DNA of 64,000 nt from Thermoflavifilum sp. Lineage in GTDB: Bacteria > Bacteroidota > Bacteroidia > Chitinophagales > Chitinophagaceae. This document shows, piece after piece, positions 48,120 through 57,521 of the stretch (position 1 is its first letter; every line of letters begins with the position of its first letter). The DNA lies in NCBI RefSeq assembly GCF_014961315.1, contig NZ_CP063141.1:1488001-1552000 (forward strand), in the 5' to 3' direction. A program made the position numbers and the translations under genes. The notes under the pieces were generated by a model. It saw only the letters and a program-made list of their open reading frames with translations, was not told the origin of the DNA and did not search any database.

Positions 48120-48931
48120 TGCAGGCTGGAAGCGATGAGCCGGCTCAGGTGGCGGTCGGCTGCATGAGCCACGGCGAGGATCTCCTCTACGCTCACCGGT
48201 TGCAGATGATCGGGGTCGCATTCATCGGTGATCACGCTGATGGCTGTGCAGGGCAGTTTCACCTGATTGGCCACGATGACCTCGGGCACCGTGCTCATGC
48301 CCACCATGTCGGCACCTATGGTGCGCAGGTAACGGTATTCGGCGCGGGTTTCCAGGCTGGGGCCCATCACCGCAGCATATACGCCCGTTTTCAAGGCAAT
48401 GCCCAGGCGGGCGGCCGTTTCGCGCATCAGCTGTTGAAAAGTGGGGTGGTAAGGCCGGCTCATGTCAGGAAAACGTTCGCCGAACGACGAATCGTGTGGA
48501 CCCCGGAGTGGGTTGTCGGGGAGGAGATTGATATGATCTTCAATCAACACGAGATCGCCTTTGCGCAGGTCGCTGCGGATGCCGCCAGCCGCGTTGCTGA
48601 TGATCAGCCAGCGCGCACCCAGCCGCTGCATGACCCGTACGGGAAAGCCAATCTCCTGCAGGCTGTACCCCTCGTAATAATGAAAACGACCCTGCATGAC
48701 CAGTACTTTTCTGGTGCCTATCTGACCCCAGAGTAACTGCCCTTTGTGAAAAGATACCGTGGAGATGGGAAAATGCGGGATTTCCGCGTAGGGTATCAGC
48801 TTTTCGATAGCAAGATATTGAAGGGTCTGGTCGAGACCCGAGCCCAGGATAATGGCGGCATCGGGTTTTTCAATGCCTTGTTCTTGCAAAAAACGTAACG
48901 TTTCGTTTAAACGGGCGGACAAGTTTGACAT
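48095..48931 (-). CDS. punA: Purine-nucleoside phosphorylase (inosine-guanosine type)
   Basis: Phosphorolysis of purine nucleosides to base and ribose 1-phosphate, 278 residues. Signatures: IILGSGLDQTL (about 28-38), the VMQGRFHYYEGYSLQ segment (about 79-93), SNAAGGI (about 118-124) and MVGMSTVPEVIVAN (about 199-212), as in trimeric PNPs. The ATG at 48931 is chosen over an in-frame start at 48979 that would overlap the divergent DUF547 gene. Only 46 bases separate it from the arsenosugar operon, so it may act in that pathway (inference). Confidence 0.93.
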   Translation of the reverse strand: MSNLSARLNETLRFLQEQGIEKPDAAIILGSGLDQTLQYLAIEKLIPYAEIPHFPISTVSFHKGQLLWGQIGTRKVLVMQGRFHYYEGYSLQEIGFPVRVMQRLGARWLIISNAAGGIRSDLRKGDLVLIEDHINLLPDNPLRGPHDSSFGERFPDMSRPYHPTFQQLMRETAARLGIALKTGVYAAVMGPSLETRAEYRYLRTIGADMVGMSTVPEVIVANQVKLPCTAISVITDECDPDHLQPVSVEEILAVAHAADRHLSRLIASSLHQWVELTS

Positions 48932-48977
48932 AAGAAATTGAACTTTAGAAAAGAAAATTACGTAATTACATATATCC

Positions 48978-49775
48978 ATGCATCGAAAACTGTTTTATAT
49001 CATGTGTTTTGTCCTGATCGGACAACAGGTGTCGGGTTGTGAATCGACCGGGCCGGTAGCGCATCCGCTGATGACCCATTATATCGTGTTGTCTCAAAAC
49101 CTGCTTTATGCCGTGCGGACGGGCGATTCCACACGAGCAGATATCGATACGCTCGCCCGGGCCAGCACACAGGAGCTGGCCCGGCAGCTGGCAGACGACG
49201 CGGCGAAAAAAGCGTTCTGGCTGAATGTGTACAATGCCTTTGTACAGATCTTCCTTCAGCACGATACCACCTTATATCAGCATCGTCCCGCATTTTTCAG
49301 CCGTAAAAGCATAGTCATTGCCGGTCATCACCTCAGCCTCGATGATATCGAACACGGCATGTTGCGGCATTCCAAAATCAAATGGAGCCTGGGATACCTC
49401 AACAAACCCTTTCCTTCTGCATTTGAAAAGCAATTTCGGGTGGATAGCCTCGACGATCGCATCCATTTCGCTTTGAATTGCGGCGCCCGGAGCTGCCCGC
49501 CTATTGCGTTTTACGACCCCGCCCACATCGACCAACAACTCGACTTGGCCACGAAAAATTATTTGTTTAACGAACTGAGTTACGACACCACCAGCCAGAC
49601 CCTCTATTTGCCGGCTATCATGGGCTGGTTCCGACATGATTTCGGCGGCAAGAAAGGAATGCTTAAGCTGGTGAAAAAATGGGGTTTTGTTCCGGAAGAT
49701 GCACATCCGCATATCCGGTTTAAGCCATACGACTGGACTTTATACCTTCATCATTTTCAAAACGATACACCATGA
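48978..49775 (+). CDS. DUF547-domain lipoprotein of the arsenosugar locus
   Basis: 265 residues. The signal peptide ends in a lipobox QQVSGC (Cys about residue 21). The DUF547 domain shows AFWLNVYNAFVQIFL (about 75-89), DDIEHGMLR (about 117-125) and FALNCGARSCPP (about 161-172), the last two being family hallmarks. DUF547 has a papain-like/transglutaminase-like fold by prediction, and its function is unknown. Its stop overlaps the next start (ATGA). It recurs in arsenosugar clusters. Confidence 0.88.
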   Translation: MHRKLFYIMCFVLIGQQVSGCESTGPVAHPLMTHYIVLSQNLLYAVRTGDSTRADIDTLARASTQELARQLADDAAKKAFWLNVYNAFVQIFLQHDTTLYQHRPAFFSRKSIVIAGHHLSLDDIEHGMLRHSKIKWSLGYLNKPFPSAFEKQFRVDSLDDRIHFALNCGARSCPPIAFYDPAHIDQQLDLATKNYLFNELSYDTTSQTLYLPAIMGWFRHDFGGKKGMLKLVKKWGFVPEDAHPHIRFKPYDWTLYLHHFQNDTP

Positions 49776-50110
49776 GTACCAACCATTATTACAATGCCCA
49801 GGATCTGGCCAGATTCGGACAGATCGGCGAATTCCAGCAATCGCTGGCCGACAAATTTTTCACTTATTACGGCGAAGTCTTTCAGGATGGGGCGCTCACA
49901 GCCAAAGAAAAAGCATTGATCGCGCTGGCTGTGGCTCATGCCGTGCAATGCCCGTATTGCATCGACGCCTATACCACCGAATCGTATAGCAAAGGCTGGA
50001 ATGAGGCGCAGATGATGGAAGCCGTGCATGTGGCCGCCGCCATCCGTGGAGGTGCTTCGCTGGTGCACGGGGTGCAGATGATGAATAAGGTGAAAGAAAT
50101 CAGCATGTAA
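49772..50110 (+). CDS. Arsenosugar biosynthesis-associated peroxidase-like protein (carboxymuconolactone decarboxylase fold)
   Basis: 112 residues of the AhpD/CMD fold. The redox motif CPYC (60-63) sits in VAHAVQCPYCIDAYT, followed by the usual histidine-containing helix. By family this is the small peroxidase-like partner named from arsenosugar loci. Peroxidase activity on arsenicals or a role in reducing them has not been shown to my knowledge. It is coupled to the DUF547 gene upstream and lies 24 bases before arsS. Confidence 0.88.
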   Translation: MSTNHYYNAQDLARFGQIGEFQQSLADKFFTYYGEVFQDGALTAKEKALIALAVAHAVQCPYCIDAYTTESYSKGWNEAQMMEAVHVAAAIRGGASLVHGVQMMNKVKEISM

Positions 50111-50134
50111 AATTTATCAACTAAATCCTGAATC

Positions 50135-51187
50135 ATGAAATCATTGCATGCACAGCATCATCTCCTGGCCGACACGTGCCGTCAACTGGAAGTGCTCGAT
50201 CAACTCGTGCCCGATCGGATACCGGCTTTTCAGGACAAACTTCGCGACCACGGGCAATGGCCCTTACGTGCCACCGGCATTGAAATTTTACAGATCAATG
50301 TCGGTAAGATGTGCAACCAGACCTGCAAGCACTGTCATGTCGATGCAGGTCCCGACCGCCGTGAGGTGATGACCCGTGAAACGATGCAATATTGCGTGGA
50401 CGTGGTGAAAGCCCATCATATCCCGATTGTGGATATCACCGGGGGAGCTCCCGAGATGAATCCGCATTTCCGCTGGCTGGTCGAGGCCTTGTCGCCGCTG
50501 GGTGTGCACCTGATGGTACGCTGCAACCTCACCATCATCCTGGCGAATAAGCGATATCATGACCTGCCCGAGTTTTACAAAACGCATCGCATGGAGGTCA
50601 TCGCTTCTCTGCCTTTTTATGCCGCCGATCGTACCGATAGGCAGCGGGGAGAAGGCGTGTTTGCGCATTCCATAGAGGCGCTCAGGATGCTCAATGAAGT
50701 GGGATACGGGTATCCCGACACCGGTTTGCAGTTGCACCTGGTGTATAATCCGGCAGGAGCTTTTTTACCGCCTTCACAGGCGCAGCTTCAACAGGAGTAT
50801 CAGCAGGTGTTGTGGGAACGATATGGTATTCGTTTCAATCAGCTGTTTGTGATCACCAATATGCCCATCAGCCGGTATCTGGAATATTTGCTGGCCACGG
50901 GCAATTATGAAACTTACATGCAAAAGCTGGTACAGGCTTTCAATCCGGCGGCTATATCCGGACTGATGTGTCGCAACACCCTTTCGGTGAGCTGGGATGG
51001 CTATTTGTATGATTGTGATTTCAACCAGATGCTCGATATTCCGGTGCAGCCAGAGGAAAGAAGGCATATCCATCAGTTCCGTGCCGATTTGCTTTCCCAT
51101 CGGGCAATCAGGGTGCATCAGCATTGTTATGGCTGTACGGCCGGAGCCGGCTCCAGTTGTGGTGGTCAAATCGTGAGTGAAGCATGA
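50135..51187 (+). CDS. arsS: Arsenosugar biosynthesis radical SAM protein ArsS
   Basis: 350 residues. The [4Fe-4S] motif is CNQTCKHC (Cys60, 64, 67), followed by HVDAGPDRRE. The glycine-rich DITGGAPEMNP is at about 106-116. The C-terminal region has the family-specific CRNTLSVSWDGYLYDCDFNQ and a Cys-rich end YGCTAGAGSSCGG. ArsS attaches a 5'-deoxyadenosyl group to dimethylated arsenic, producing the arsenosugar precursor. The stop overlaps the next gene (ATGA). This copy uses cysteine throughout, with no in-frame UGA suggesting selenocysteine. Confidence 0.93.
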   Translation: MKSLHAQHHLLADTCRQLEVLDQLVPDRIPAFQDKLRDHGQWPLRATGIEILQINVGKMCNQTCKHCHVDAGPDRREVMTRETMQYCVDVVKAHHIPIVDITGGAPEMNPHFRWLVEALSPLGVHLMVRCNLTIILANKRYHDLPEFYKTHRMEVIASLPFYAADRTDRQRGEGVFAHSIEALRMLNEVGYGYPDTGLQLHLVYNPAGAFLPPSQAQLQQEYQQVLWERYGIRFNQLFVITNMPISRYLEYLLATGNYETYMQKLVQAFNPAAISGLMCRNTLSVSWDGYLYDCDFNQMLDIPVQPEERRHIHQFRADLLSHRAIRVHQHCYGCTAGAGSSCGGQIVSEA

Positions 51188-51789
51188 ATGAACGGGCGCT
51201 TCTCATTTTTGTGCGGCGACCCGAGGCGGGGAAGGTGAAGACGCGTATCGCTCGTACTGCAGGCGAGGCCGCCGCCCTGTGGATTTATCACCAATTGCTG
51301 CGTCATACCCGTCGGGTAGCCGATGAAGTGAAGGCCGACCGATATGTGTTTTACGCGGATACGGCACCGGCGCAGGATCTCTGGGAGGAGACGCTTTATC
51401 GTAAGCGCCAGCAGGTCGACGGCACGCTGGGCATGCGCATGCTGGCAGCCTTTCAGGAAGTCTTTGCCCTGGGATACCGACGCGCGGTAATTATCGGCAG
51501 CGATTGTCATACCCTCACGCCTGCACATATCTACGAGGCCTTCATCCGTCTGGAGGCCTGCGATGTTGTCATTGGCCCGGCCCGGGATGGTGGATATTAT
51601 TTGCTTGGCCTCAACCGATTGATACCGTCGCTCTTCGAGGGCATCGACTGGAGCACCTCACGGGTGTTTGACCAGACCCTACAACGGGTGCGTCGTCAGC
51701 ACCTCACCGCTCATTTGCTCGACACATTGAGCGATGTGGATGAATGGGAAGACGTACCCGACGACTGGAAGAAACAGATCAAGGGTTAG
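51184..51789 (+). CDS. TIGR04282-type arsenosugar biosynthesis glycosyltransferase
   Basis: 201-residue GT-A fold transferase. The N-terminal nucleotide-sugar site is LIFVRRPEAGKVKTRIA (about 7-23). The metal-binding DxD-like region is VIIGSDCHTLTP (about 102-113) and the acceptor region GPARDGGYYLLGL (about 126-138). It is translationally coupled to arsS. Together with the convergent TIGR04283 gene it is a standard part of arsenosugar loci, presumably handling sugar transfer or aglycone attachment. Confidence 0.9.
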   Translation: MNERALLIFVRRPEAGKVKTRIARTAGEAAALWIYHQLLRHTRRVADEVKADRYVFYADTAPAQDLWEETLYRKRQQVDGTLGMRMLAAFQEVFALGYRRAVIIGSDCHTLTPAHIYEAFIRLEACDVVIGPARDGGYYLLGLNRLIPSLFEGIDWSTSRVFDQTLQRVRRQHLTAHLLDTLSDVDEWEDVPDDWKKQIKG

Positions 51790-51798
51790 TCTTCGTTA

Positions 51799-52575
51799 TC
51801 AACCCCGTGCTTTCGGAGGACCTGCCGGAGGCCTCCGGTAGTGGAGCAAACGTTGATACGTGGCGACCATTTCGTCCTGAGAAGCTCCTTTCCGCCACAT
51901 GCGGATAATCGTAAAGTTGGCGTACTGCACGCGCCACCAGGCGTTGTGCGCATATTTTCTGGCGGAGGTAGTGACGTATTGTGGCAGGATATGAAAATGC
52001 GTATGCTGGCGGATACGCTGGATGAAATCAAAATCTTCCATGATACGCAGTTCTTCCCGAAAGCCGCCCAGGCGATCAAACAGCTGGCGGGTGATGAACA
52101 ACGATTGATCGCCGCCCCGGCAGAACAAAAAAGGGAGGCGGGTAAAAAACTGATTGATTTTCAGCAACCATTTTCCGGAATCAAAACGCATCCTGAAACA
52201 GCCGGCTTGGGAACCGCGGGCCACGGCTTGCAGGATGCTTTCAGCGAAGCTTTCTGGCGGGAAGCTGTCGGCATGCAGGAAATACAGCACGGGAGCGATA
52301 GCCTGCCGGGCGCCTGCATTCATTTGTACGGCCCGGCCCGGAGCTGTGTGCAACACGATATCGGCTCCGGCCTGTTGGGCTTCCTGTGGCGTGCCGTCGA
52401 TACTGCCGCCGTCGGCCACGATGATCTCCACTTGTTCGACGAGGGAGTGGTTGTGGAGGTATGCGATGAGCCGGCCGATTTGTCCGGCTTCCTGGTAGGT
52501 GGGGATGATGATGCTCAACGATGCCTGCCGGCGGCTGCCGCCAGCATGAGGCATATCCATCGGGTGCATAGGCAT
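51799..52575 (-). CDS. TIGR04283-type arsenosugar biosynthesis glycosyltransferase (GT2)
   Basis: 258-residue family 2 glycosyltransferase. SIIIPTYQEAGQIGRLI opens the domain (about 21-37), EIIVADGGSIDGTPQEA follows, and the DxD-type metal site is YFLHADSFPP (about 97-106). No transmembrane anchor. It is convergent with the TIGR04282 gene and starts nine bases after rny, so it is probably read from the rny transcript rather than the arsS operon. Confidence 0.9.
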   Translation of the reverse strand: MPMHPMDMPHAGGSRRQASLSIIIPTYQEAGQIGRLIAYLHNHSLVEQVEIIVADGGSIDGTPQEAQQAGADIVLHTAPGRAVQMNAGARQAIAPVLYFLHADSFPPESFAESILQAVARGSQAGCFRMRFDSGKWLLKINQFFTRLPFLFCRGGDQSLFITRQLFDRLGGFREELRIMEDFDFIQRIRQHTHFHILPQYVTTSARKYAHNAWWRVQYANFTIIRMWRKGASQDEMVATYQRLLHYRRPPAGPPKARG

Positions 52576-52584
52576 ATCTTTCGG

Positions 52585-54153
52585 TTAACGTGCCACGCTG
52601 ATGGCACGTTTTTCCCGGATCACGGTCACCTTGATCTGGCCGGGGAACTGCATCTCATTCTGAATTTTCTGGGCGATCTCGAATGAGAGGCGGTCGGCAT
52701 CGCTGTCGCTCACCTTATCGCTTTCCACAATCACCCGCAGCTCGCGGCCGGCCTGGATGGCGTAGGCTTTTTCCACGCCCGGGAAGCCCATGGCCAGGGT
52801 TTCCAGGTCTTTGATGCGTTGCAGGTAGCTCTGCATGATTTCGCGGCGGGCACCCGGCCGGGCGCCGCTGATGGCATCGCAGGCCTGCACGATAGGCGCA
52901 ATCACATAAGTCATCTCGATTTCGTCGTGATGCGCGCCGATGGCGTTTACCACGGCCGGATGTTCGTTGTATTTCTCGGCCAGTTTCATGCCCAGCAGGG
53001 CGTGCGACAGTTCGCTTTCTTCGTCGGGCACCTTACCGATGTCGTGCAGCAGGCCGGCGCGTTTGGCAAGTTTAGGATTCAGTCCCAGTTCGGCGGCCAT
53101 GATGGCGCAGAGGTTAGCCGTTTCTTTGGAGTGCATGAGGAGGTTCTGTCCGTACGACGAGCGGAAGCGCATCTTGCCCACCATGCGAATGAGTTCGGGA
53201 TGCATGCCGTGGATACCCAGTTCGATCACCGTACGTTCCCCGATTTCCATCACCTGTTCTTCTAATTGACGTTTGGTTTTTTCGACCACTTCCTCGATGC
53301 GGGCCGGATGAATACGGCCGTCCTGGATAAGCCGTTGCAGCGACAGGCGAGCCACCTCCCGGCGCAGCGGATCAAAGCAGGAGAGCACGATGGCTTCCGG
53401 GGTGTCGTCCACAATCAGGTCCACGCCGGTAGCCGCTTCAATAGCCCGGATGTTGCGGCCTTCCCGGCCGATGATCTGTCCTTTGATTTCGTCGCTTTCG
53501 AGGTTGAAGACGGTGATGGCGTTTTCGATGGTTTGCTCGGCAGCCGTCCGCTGGATGGTCTGGATAATGATTTTTTTCGCCTCTTTGTTGGCTTTGGCTT
53601 TTGCCTCTTCCATCATCTCCTGCAGGTAGGCCATGGCCTGGGTACGAGCCTCCTCTTTCAAGCTTTCGATGAGCTGGGCTTTTGCTTCTTCTGCCGTGAG
53701 GCCGGCCACCTTTTCCAGGCGGCGGATATGCTCTTCCTGATGTTTTTCGAGTTCGGTGCGCTGCTGGTTGATGATTTCGATCTGGCGCTGCAGGTGTTGT
53801 TTCAACGCCTCGTTTTCCTGAATCTGCCGCTGGGCGTTTTCTACCTTCTGGTTGAGCGATTGTTCTTTTTGTTTGATTCGGTTTTCGGCTTCAATCAGCT
53901 TCTGGTTGCGTTGCAATACCTCTTTTTCATATTCGGCTTTCAGCTGCAGATACTTTTCTTTGGCTTCCAGCAGCTTTTTTTCTTTCAGGGTCTCGGCGGC
54001 AAGCTGCGCTTCAGAGAGAATTTTCTGAGCTTGCTCTTCGGCTTGTTGAATACGAATGCGGGTATTTTTAGAAAAAATCAATTTCCCGATCAGGATGCCC
54101 ACGATACATGCTACCAGGCCAATCCCGATTAACAATCCAATCGTAATATTCAT
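52585..54153 (-). CDS. rny: Ribonuclease Y
   Basis: Membrane-anchored endoribonuclease that starts mRNA decay, 522 residues. The N-terminal helix is at about 3-25 and a long coiled coil at about 30-205. The KH domain contains [26 protein letters not shown] (described in part: [14 protein letters not shown]). The HD domain is about 335-430 with the metal pair in LLHDIGK. The ATG at 54153 is preferred; the in-frame TTG at 54159 is two codons earlier. It belongs to the pheT-zapB-zapA-rny block. Confidence 0.95.
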   Translation of the reverse strand: MNITIGLLIGIGLVACIVGILIGKLIFSKNTRIRIQQAEEQAQKILSEAQLAAETLKEKKLLEAKEKYLQLKAEYEKEVLQRNQKLIEAENRIKQKEQSLNQKVENAQRQIQENEALKQHLQRQIEIINQQRTELEKHQEEHIRRLEKVAGLTAEEAKAQLIESLKEEARTQAMAYLQEMMEEAKAKANKEAKKIIIQTIQRTAAEQTIENAITVFNLESDEIKGQIIGREGRNIRAIEAATGVDLIVDDTPEAIVLSCFDPLRREVARLSLQRLIQDGRIHPARIEEVVEKTKRQLEEQVMEIGERTVIELGIHGMHPELIRMVGKMRFRSSYGQNLLMHSKETANLCAIMAAELGLNPKLAKRAGLLHDIGKVPDEESELSHALLGMKLAEKYNEHPAVVNAIGAHHDEIEMTYVIAPIVQACDAISGARPGARREIMQSYLQRIKDLETLAMGFPGVEKAYAIQAGRELRVIVESDKVSDSDADRLSFEIAQKIQNEMQFPGQIKVTVIREKRAISVAR

Positions 54154-54237
54154 GTGCAATGATTTGGTTCATAAAAAAATGCCTGATGGCTGATAAAAAA
54201 CAGTGTGCGAAGATACAAATTTCAGGGCTTCTGCGGC

Positions 54238-54525
54238 TTATTGCTGGAGAGCCAGATCCAGCAGGCTCTCAATCGCGCTCAATTGTGGTTGCAACGAATC
54301 GGTAGATTGCATCTGGCCTGGTTGGGTGGCGTAATAGATCAGGCACATGGCCACATAGTCCTGCATGTCTTTACCGGCATACAGGGTTTTGAATTCCAGA
54401 ATCTTCTGATTCAGGTTTTTGATAACCTGGCGAACAAAAGCTTCCTCTTCGGGATGAATCTTCAAACGGTACGATCTATCGGCGATGGTTACCTGAATGG
54501 CTATCAGCTCATCTGCAGCAGGCAT
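54238..54525 (-). CDS. zapA: Cell division protein ZapA
   Basis: 95-residue FtsZ-ring stabiliser. The family start is IAIQVTIADRSYRLKIHPEEEAFVRQ (starting about residue 7: IQVTIADRSYRL), followed by a helical C-terminal half. The ATG at 54525 is chosen because upstream in-frame residues overlap the zapB-like gene and lack similarity. It lies 13 bases after the coiled-coil gene. Confidence 0.88.
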   Translation of the reverse strand: MPAADELIAIQVTIADRSYRLKIHPEEEAFVRQVIKNLNQKILEFKTLYAGKDMQDYVAMCLIYYATQPGQMQSTDSLQPQLSAIESLLDLALQQ

Positions 54526-54538
54526 GGGGCAGGAAGGT

Positions 54539-54832
54539 TTAAAGTTGAAGTTCGGCAATACATAGCTCAATTTCGCGAATATAATCATTCAACAAGCTGC
54601 GGATTTCTTTCCTTGCCGGTTCATCCAGGTTCAGGGTATTGATTTTTACCATACGGGCAATCTGCAGCTGGGTGCGGAGGCGATCGACTTCGGCGCGGAG
54701 GCTTTGCAACTGCTGATCCTGTTCAGCAAGCCGGGTTTTAAGTTTGAGGTTTTCCTCCCTCATCATCCCGTACCGTTCGATCAATGTCCGAAGTTTGCGT
54801 TCAATCTGATCGAGTTGTTCCTGGGCGGTCAT
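54539..54832 (-). CDS. ZapB-like coiled-coil protein
   Basis: 97 residues, almost wholly a heptad coiled coil (about 5-62: EENLKLKTRLAEQDQQLQSL and following), with a small C-terminal tail. No enzymatic motif. Its place between pheT and zapA matches the small coiled-coil protein found at this position in Bacteroidota, where it is presumed to partner ZapA at the division site. This is by position, not by sequence identity. Confidence 0.75.
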   Translation of the reverse strand: MTAQEQLDQIERKLRTLIERYGMMREENLKLKTRLAEQDQQLQSLRAEVDRLRTQLQIARMVKINTLNLDEPARKEIRSLLNDYIREIELCIAELQL

Positions 54833-54853
54833 GGCTGAAACATTGTAAGCTTG

Positions 54854-57319
54854 TTATTTGCGCAGCATAATTTGCAATTCCTGATGCAACAGTTGAATGA
54901 TTTGCTGCAAAGATTGCTCCACATCTTCATCGGTAAGGGTGCGTTCCGGATGCTGAAAATAGAGGCTGATGGTACAGGATTTTTTGTCGGGGTACAGCTT
55001 TGCATTTTCAAATACATCAATCAGGCGCCATTCCTTCAAATAAGGAGCCTGTGATGCTTGAAGCACCTCTTCGATGCGGCTGTAGGGAACAGACTTGTCG
55101 ATGAAAAACGATAAATCTCTTCTTACTACCGGATAAGGGATGATTTCTCGATAAATGATTTGATGCCGGGATCGAGCCTCCACCAGTCTTTCCCATGCTA
55201 TTTCTGCGTAATAAACAGGCGGCTGCACATCCAGTGCTGCACAGGTCTGGTCGTCAACTGCACCCAGCACACCCAGGCTTGTGTGCGGGGTAATGATTTC
55301 CAGCGCAGGTTTCAGCCGTGGGTGTTTATGGGTTACACGAAACTCGCATGTGGGCACACCACTTAGCTGTAGCAGGTTTTGCAACAAGCCTTTCATGAAA
55401 AACCAGCCAGGGGGCTTTTGCATCGCGCCGGACTCGGCCCACCAGGTCGTGTGATGATCACCTGCCAGCCAGAGGGATAAATATTCCTGCTCCAGGTAGG
55501 CTTTTCCATGGTTTTCGGGATGATAGGTTTTTCCGAATTCGAAGAAGGCGATGGGTTCGTTGCGGTGGTGCTGGTTATAGGCCACGCATTCCAGTCCATT
55601 TTCCAGCATGGAAGGCCGCAGTACATCTAAAGCGGCATTCAGATGATTCAGTAAATGAACGACCTGTTCGGCCGGATAAACCGTGTAGAGCTGGCTTCGG
55701 GAAATAGAATTGGTATAAATTTCCTGGAACCCCTGGGCTACCAGGAAGCTGGAGAGGGTCTCCCTGAGATTTTCCTGGATCCGCAGGGGATGATGGGCCG
55801 GGGTGATGGTGATCTGGTCGGGAATAGGAATCTGGTCGAGCCCGTCAATCCGCATGATTTCCTCCACCAGGTCGGCTGCCTGTTTTACATCGTGTTTGAA
55901 GGGAGGCACCTGCCAGACCCACGCCTGTGCATGGCTGCTGATCAGTTCAAATCCCAGATCCTGCAGCAGGGGGATTACTTCTTCATCAGGGTAAGTTTTG
56001 CCACTCAGCGCGGTGAGATAGGTTTTTGTCAGGCGTATCTGCGGCGGTTGTTGTGGGTTGGGATATACGTCAACCGGTTGATAGCGAATCTGTCCGCCGG
56101 CTATTTCCTGGATGAGCAACGCCGCTCGTTTGAGGGCATAAGGTACACAGGTGATATCCACGCCTTTTTCAAAGCGCAGGGCGGCTTCGGTACGCAGGTT
56201 ATGGCGCAATGAAGTATGGCGAATGCTTCGGGGGGCAAACACTGCGCTTTCGAGGAAGATGCGGCGGGTATCGGGTTGAACACCGGAATCCATACCGCCG
56301 AGCACGCCGGCGATGCACATAGGAGCGTCGGCATTGCAGATCATCAGGTCATCGGTATCCAGCAGCCGGTCTTTCCCGTCGAGGGTGAGCAGGCGTTCCC
56401 CGGCACGTGCTTTTCTGATCCGGACAACATTACCGGTAATCGCTTCTGCATGAAAAGCATGCAGCGGCTGGCCACACTCATGCAGCACGAAGTTGGTGAT
56501 ATCTACCACATTGTTGATGGGTTTAACGCCGATAGACTCCAGGGCAGCCTGCAGCCAGCCGGGAGATGGGGCTATCCGTACGTTTTCAATGAGCAAACCG
56601 GCATATCGCAGGCAGGCATCGGTAGCTTCAATTTCAATCTGGATGGGAGAGGGCTCCAGCCCGGCTTCCGGAAAGGCCTGCACATCGGGCCATTGAAGAT
56701 CTCCCCTGAGTCGGTGGTGATGATTGATATATGCGCAGAGATCCCGGGCGACCCCCAGATGACTCATGGCATCCATGCGGTTGGGCGTGAGGCCGATTTC
56801 GAATACCTGGTCATGATAAACTTCCACGTATCTGGTCAGCGGAACACCAGGTTCAGCCGAAGGGTCGAGCACCAGAATACCACTGTGATCGGTTCCCAGT
56901 CCGATTTCGTCGGCCGCACAGAGCATGCCCTCGCTTTCTTCGCCACGGATTTTTGTTTTTCTGAGTTGAAAAGGCTCACCTCCCGTGGGATAAAGTGTGG
57001 TGCCGGGTAATGCTACCACCACCTTTTGTCCGACGGCAACATTAGGAGCGCCACATACAATTTGCAACGAGCGACCGTTGCCTATCTGTACGCGGGTGAG
57101 CTGCAGCTTGTCGGCATGCGGATGTTTCCATACGGCTTCCACTTCGCCCACAATCAAGCCTTCCAATCCACCGGGTATGGAAGAAAAACTGCTTAATTGT
57201 TCTACTTCCAACCCTACAGAAGTAAGGATTTTACCTATGTCTTCCGCGCCTAAGGTTGCAGGCCATCCGGCCTGGCCCAGCGGTAAGTATCGTAACAACC
57301 ATCGGTATGCGATCTTCAT
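54854..57319 (-). CDS. pheT: Phenylalanine-tRNA ligase beta subunit
   Basis: 821-residue beta subunit of the PheRS heterotetramer. N-terminal tRNA-binding (EMAP-like) domain about 45-160 (VGEVEAVWKHPHADKLQLTRV; hallmark HPHADKLQ). The B3/B4 editing region is near 210-400 (FHAEAITGNVVRIRKA) and B5 follows. The C-terminal ferredoxin-fold anticodon-binding domain ends at about 820 (YPVVRRDLSFFIDKSVPY). pheS is not in the window. A 120-base leader with inverted repeats precedes it. Confidence 0.96.
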   Translation of the reverse strand: MKIAYRWLLRYLPLGQAGWPATLGAEDIGKILTSVGLEVEQLSSFSSIPGGLEGLIVGEVEAVWKHPHADKLQLTRVQIGNGRSLQIVCGAPNVAVGQKVVVALPGTTLYPTGGEPFQLRKTKIRGEESEGMLCAADEIGLGTDHSGILVLDPSAEPGVPLTRYVEVYHDQVFEIGLTPNRMDAMSHLGVARDLCAYINHHHRLRGDLQWPDVQAFPEAGLEPSPIQIEIEATDACLRYAGLLIENVRIAPSPGWLQAALESIGVKPINNVVDITNFVLHECGQPLHAFHAEAITGNVVRIRKARAGERLLTLDGKDRLLDTDDLMICNADAPMCIAGVLGGMDSGVQPDTRRIFLESAVFAPRSIRHTSLRHNLRTEAALRFEKGVDITCVPYALKRAALLIQEIAGGQIRYQPVDVYPNPQQPPQIRLTKTYLTALSGKTYPDEEVIPLLQDLGFELISSHAQAWVWQVPPFKHDVKQAADLVEEIMRIDGLDQIPIPDQITITPAHHPLRIQENLRETLSSFLVAQGFQEIYTNSISRSQLYTVYPAEQVVHLLNHLNAALDVLRPSMLENGLECVAYNQHHRNEPIAFFEFGKTYHPENHGKAYLEQEYLSLWLAGDHHTTWWAESGAMQKPPGWFFMKGLLQNLLQLSGVPTCEFRVTHKHPRLKPALEIITPHTSLGVLGAVDDQTCAALDVQPPVYYAEIAWERLVEARSRHQIIYREIIPYPVVRRDLSFFIDKSVPYSRIEEVLQASQAPYLKEWRLIDVFENAKLYPDKKSCTISLYFQHPERTLTDEDVEQSLQQIIQLLHQELQIMLRK

Positions 57320-57521
57320 GAAATTCCAGTTGTTTGGTACTGTTCTACTGCGCTAACCAGGGCTTAAGGCGCGCATCCTGAGGTGTTGCCTCACCCTGCT
57401 ATTCCGTAGCGAATGAGCTTGGTTTCATCCGTACGATGGGGCGTAAAATTAAGAAGTTATGCCGTAGAAAAACTTTTACAAACCAGCAAGCAATCACCGA
57501 AAAATCTTTTTTCACGAGTTT

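Noticed and set aside
53266-54132. Plus-strand open frame (288 codons) opposite rny
   Set aside because: It mirrors the coiled-coil region of ribonuclease Y, giving a Phe/Leu-rich nonsense protein.
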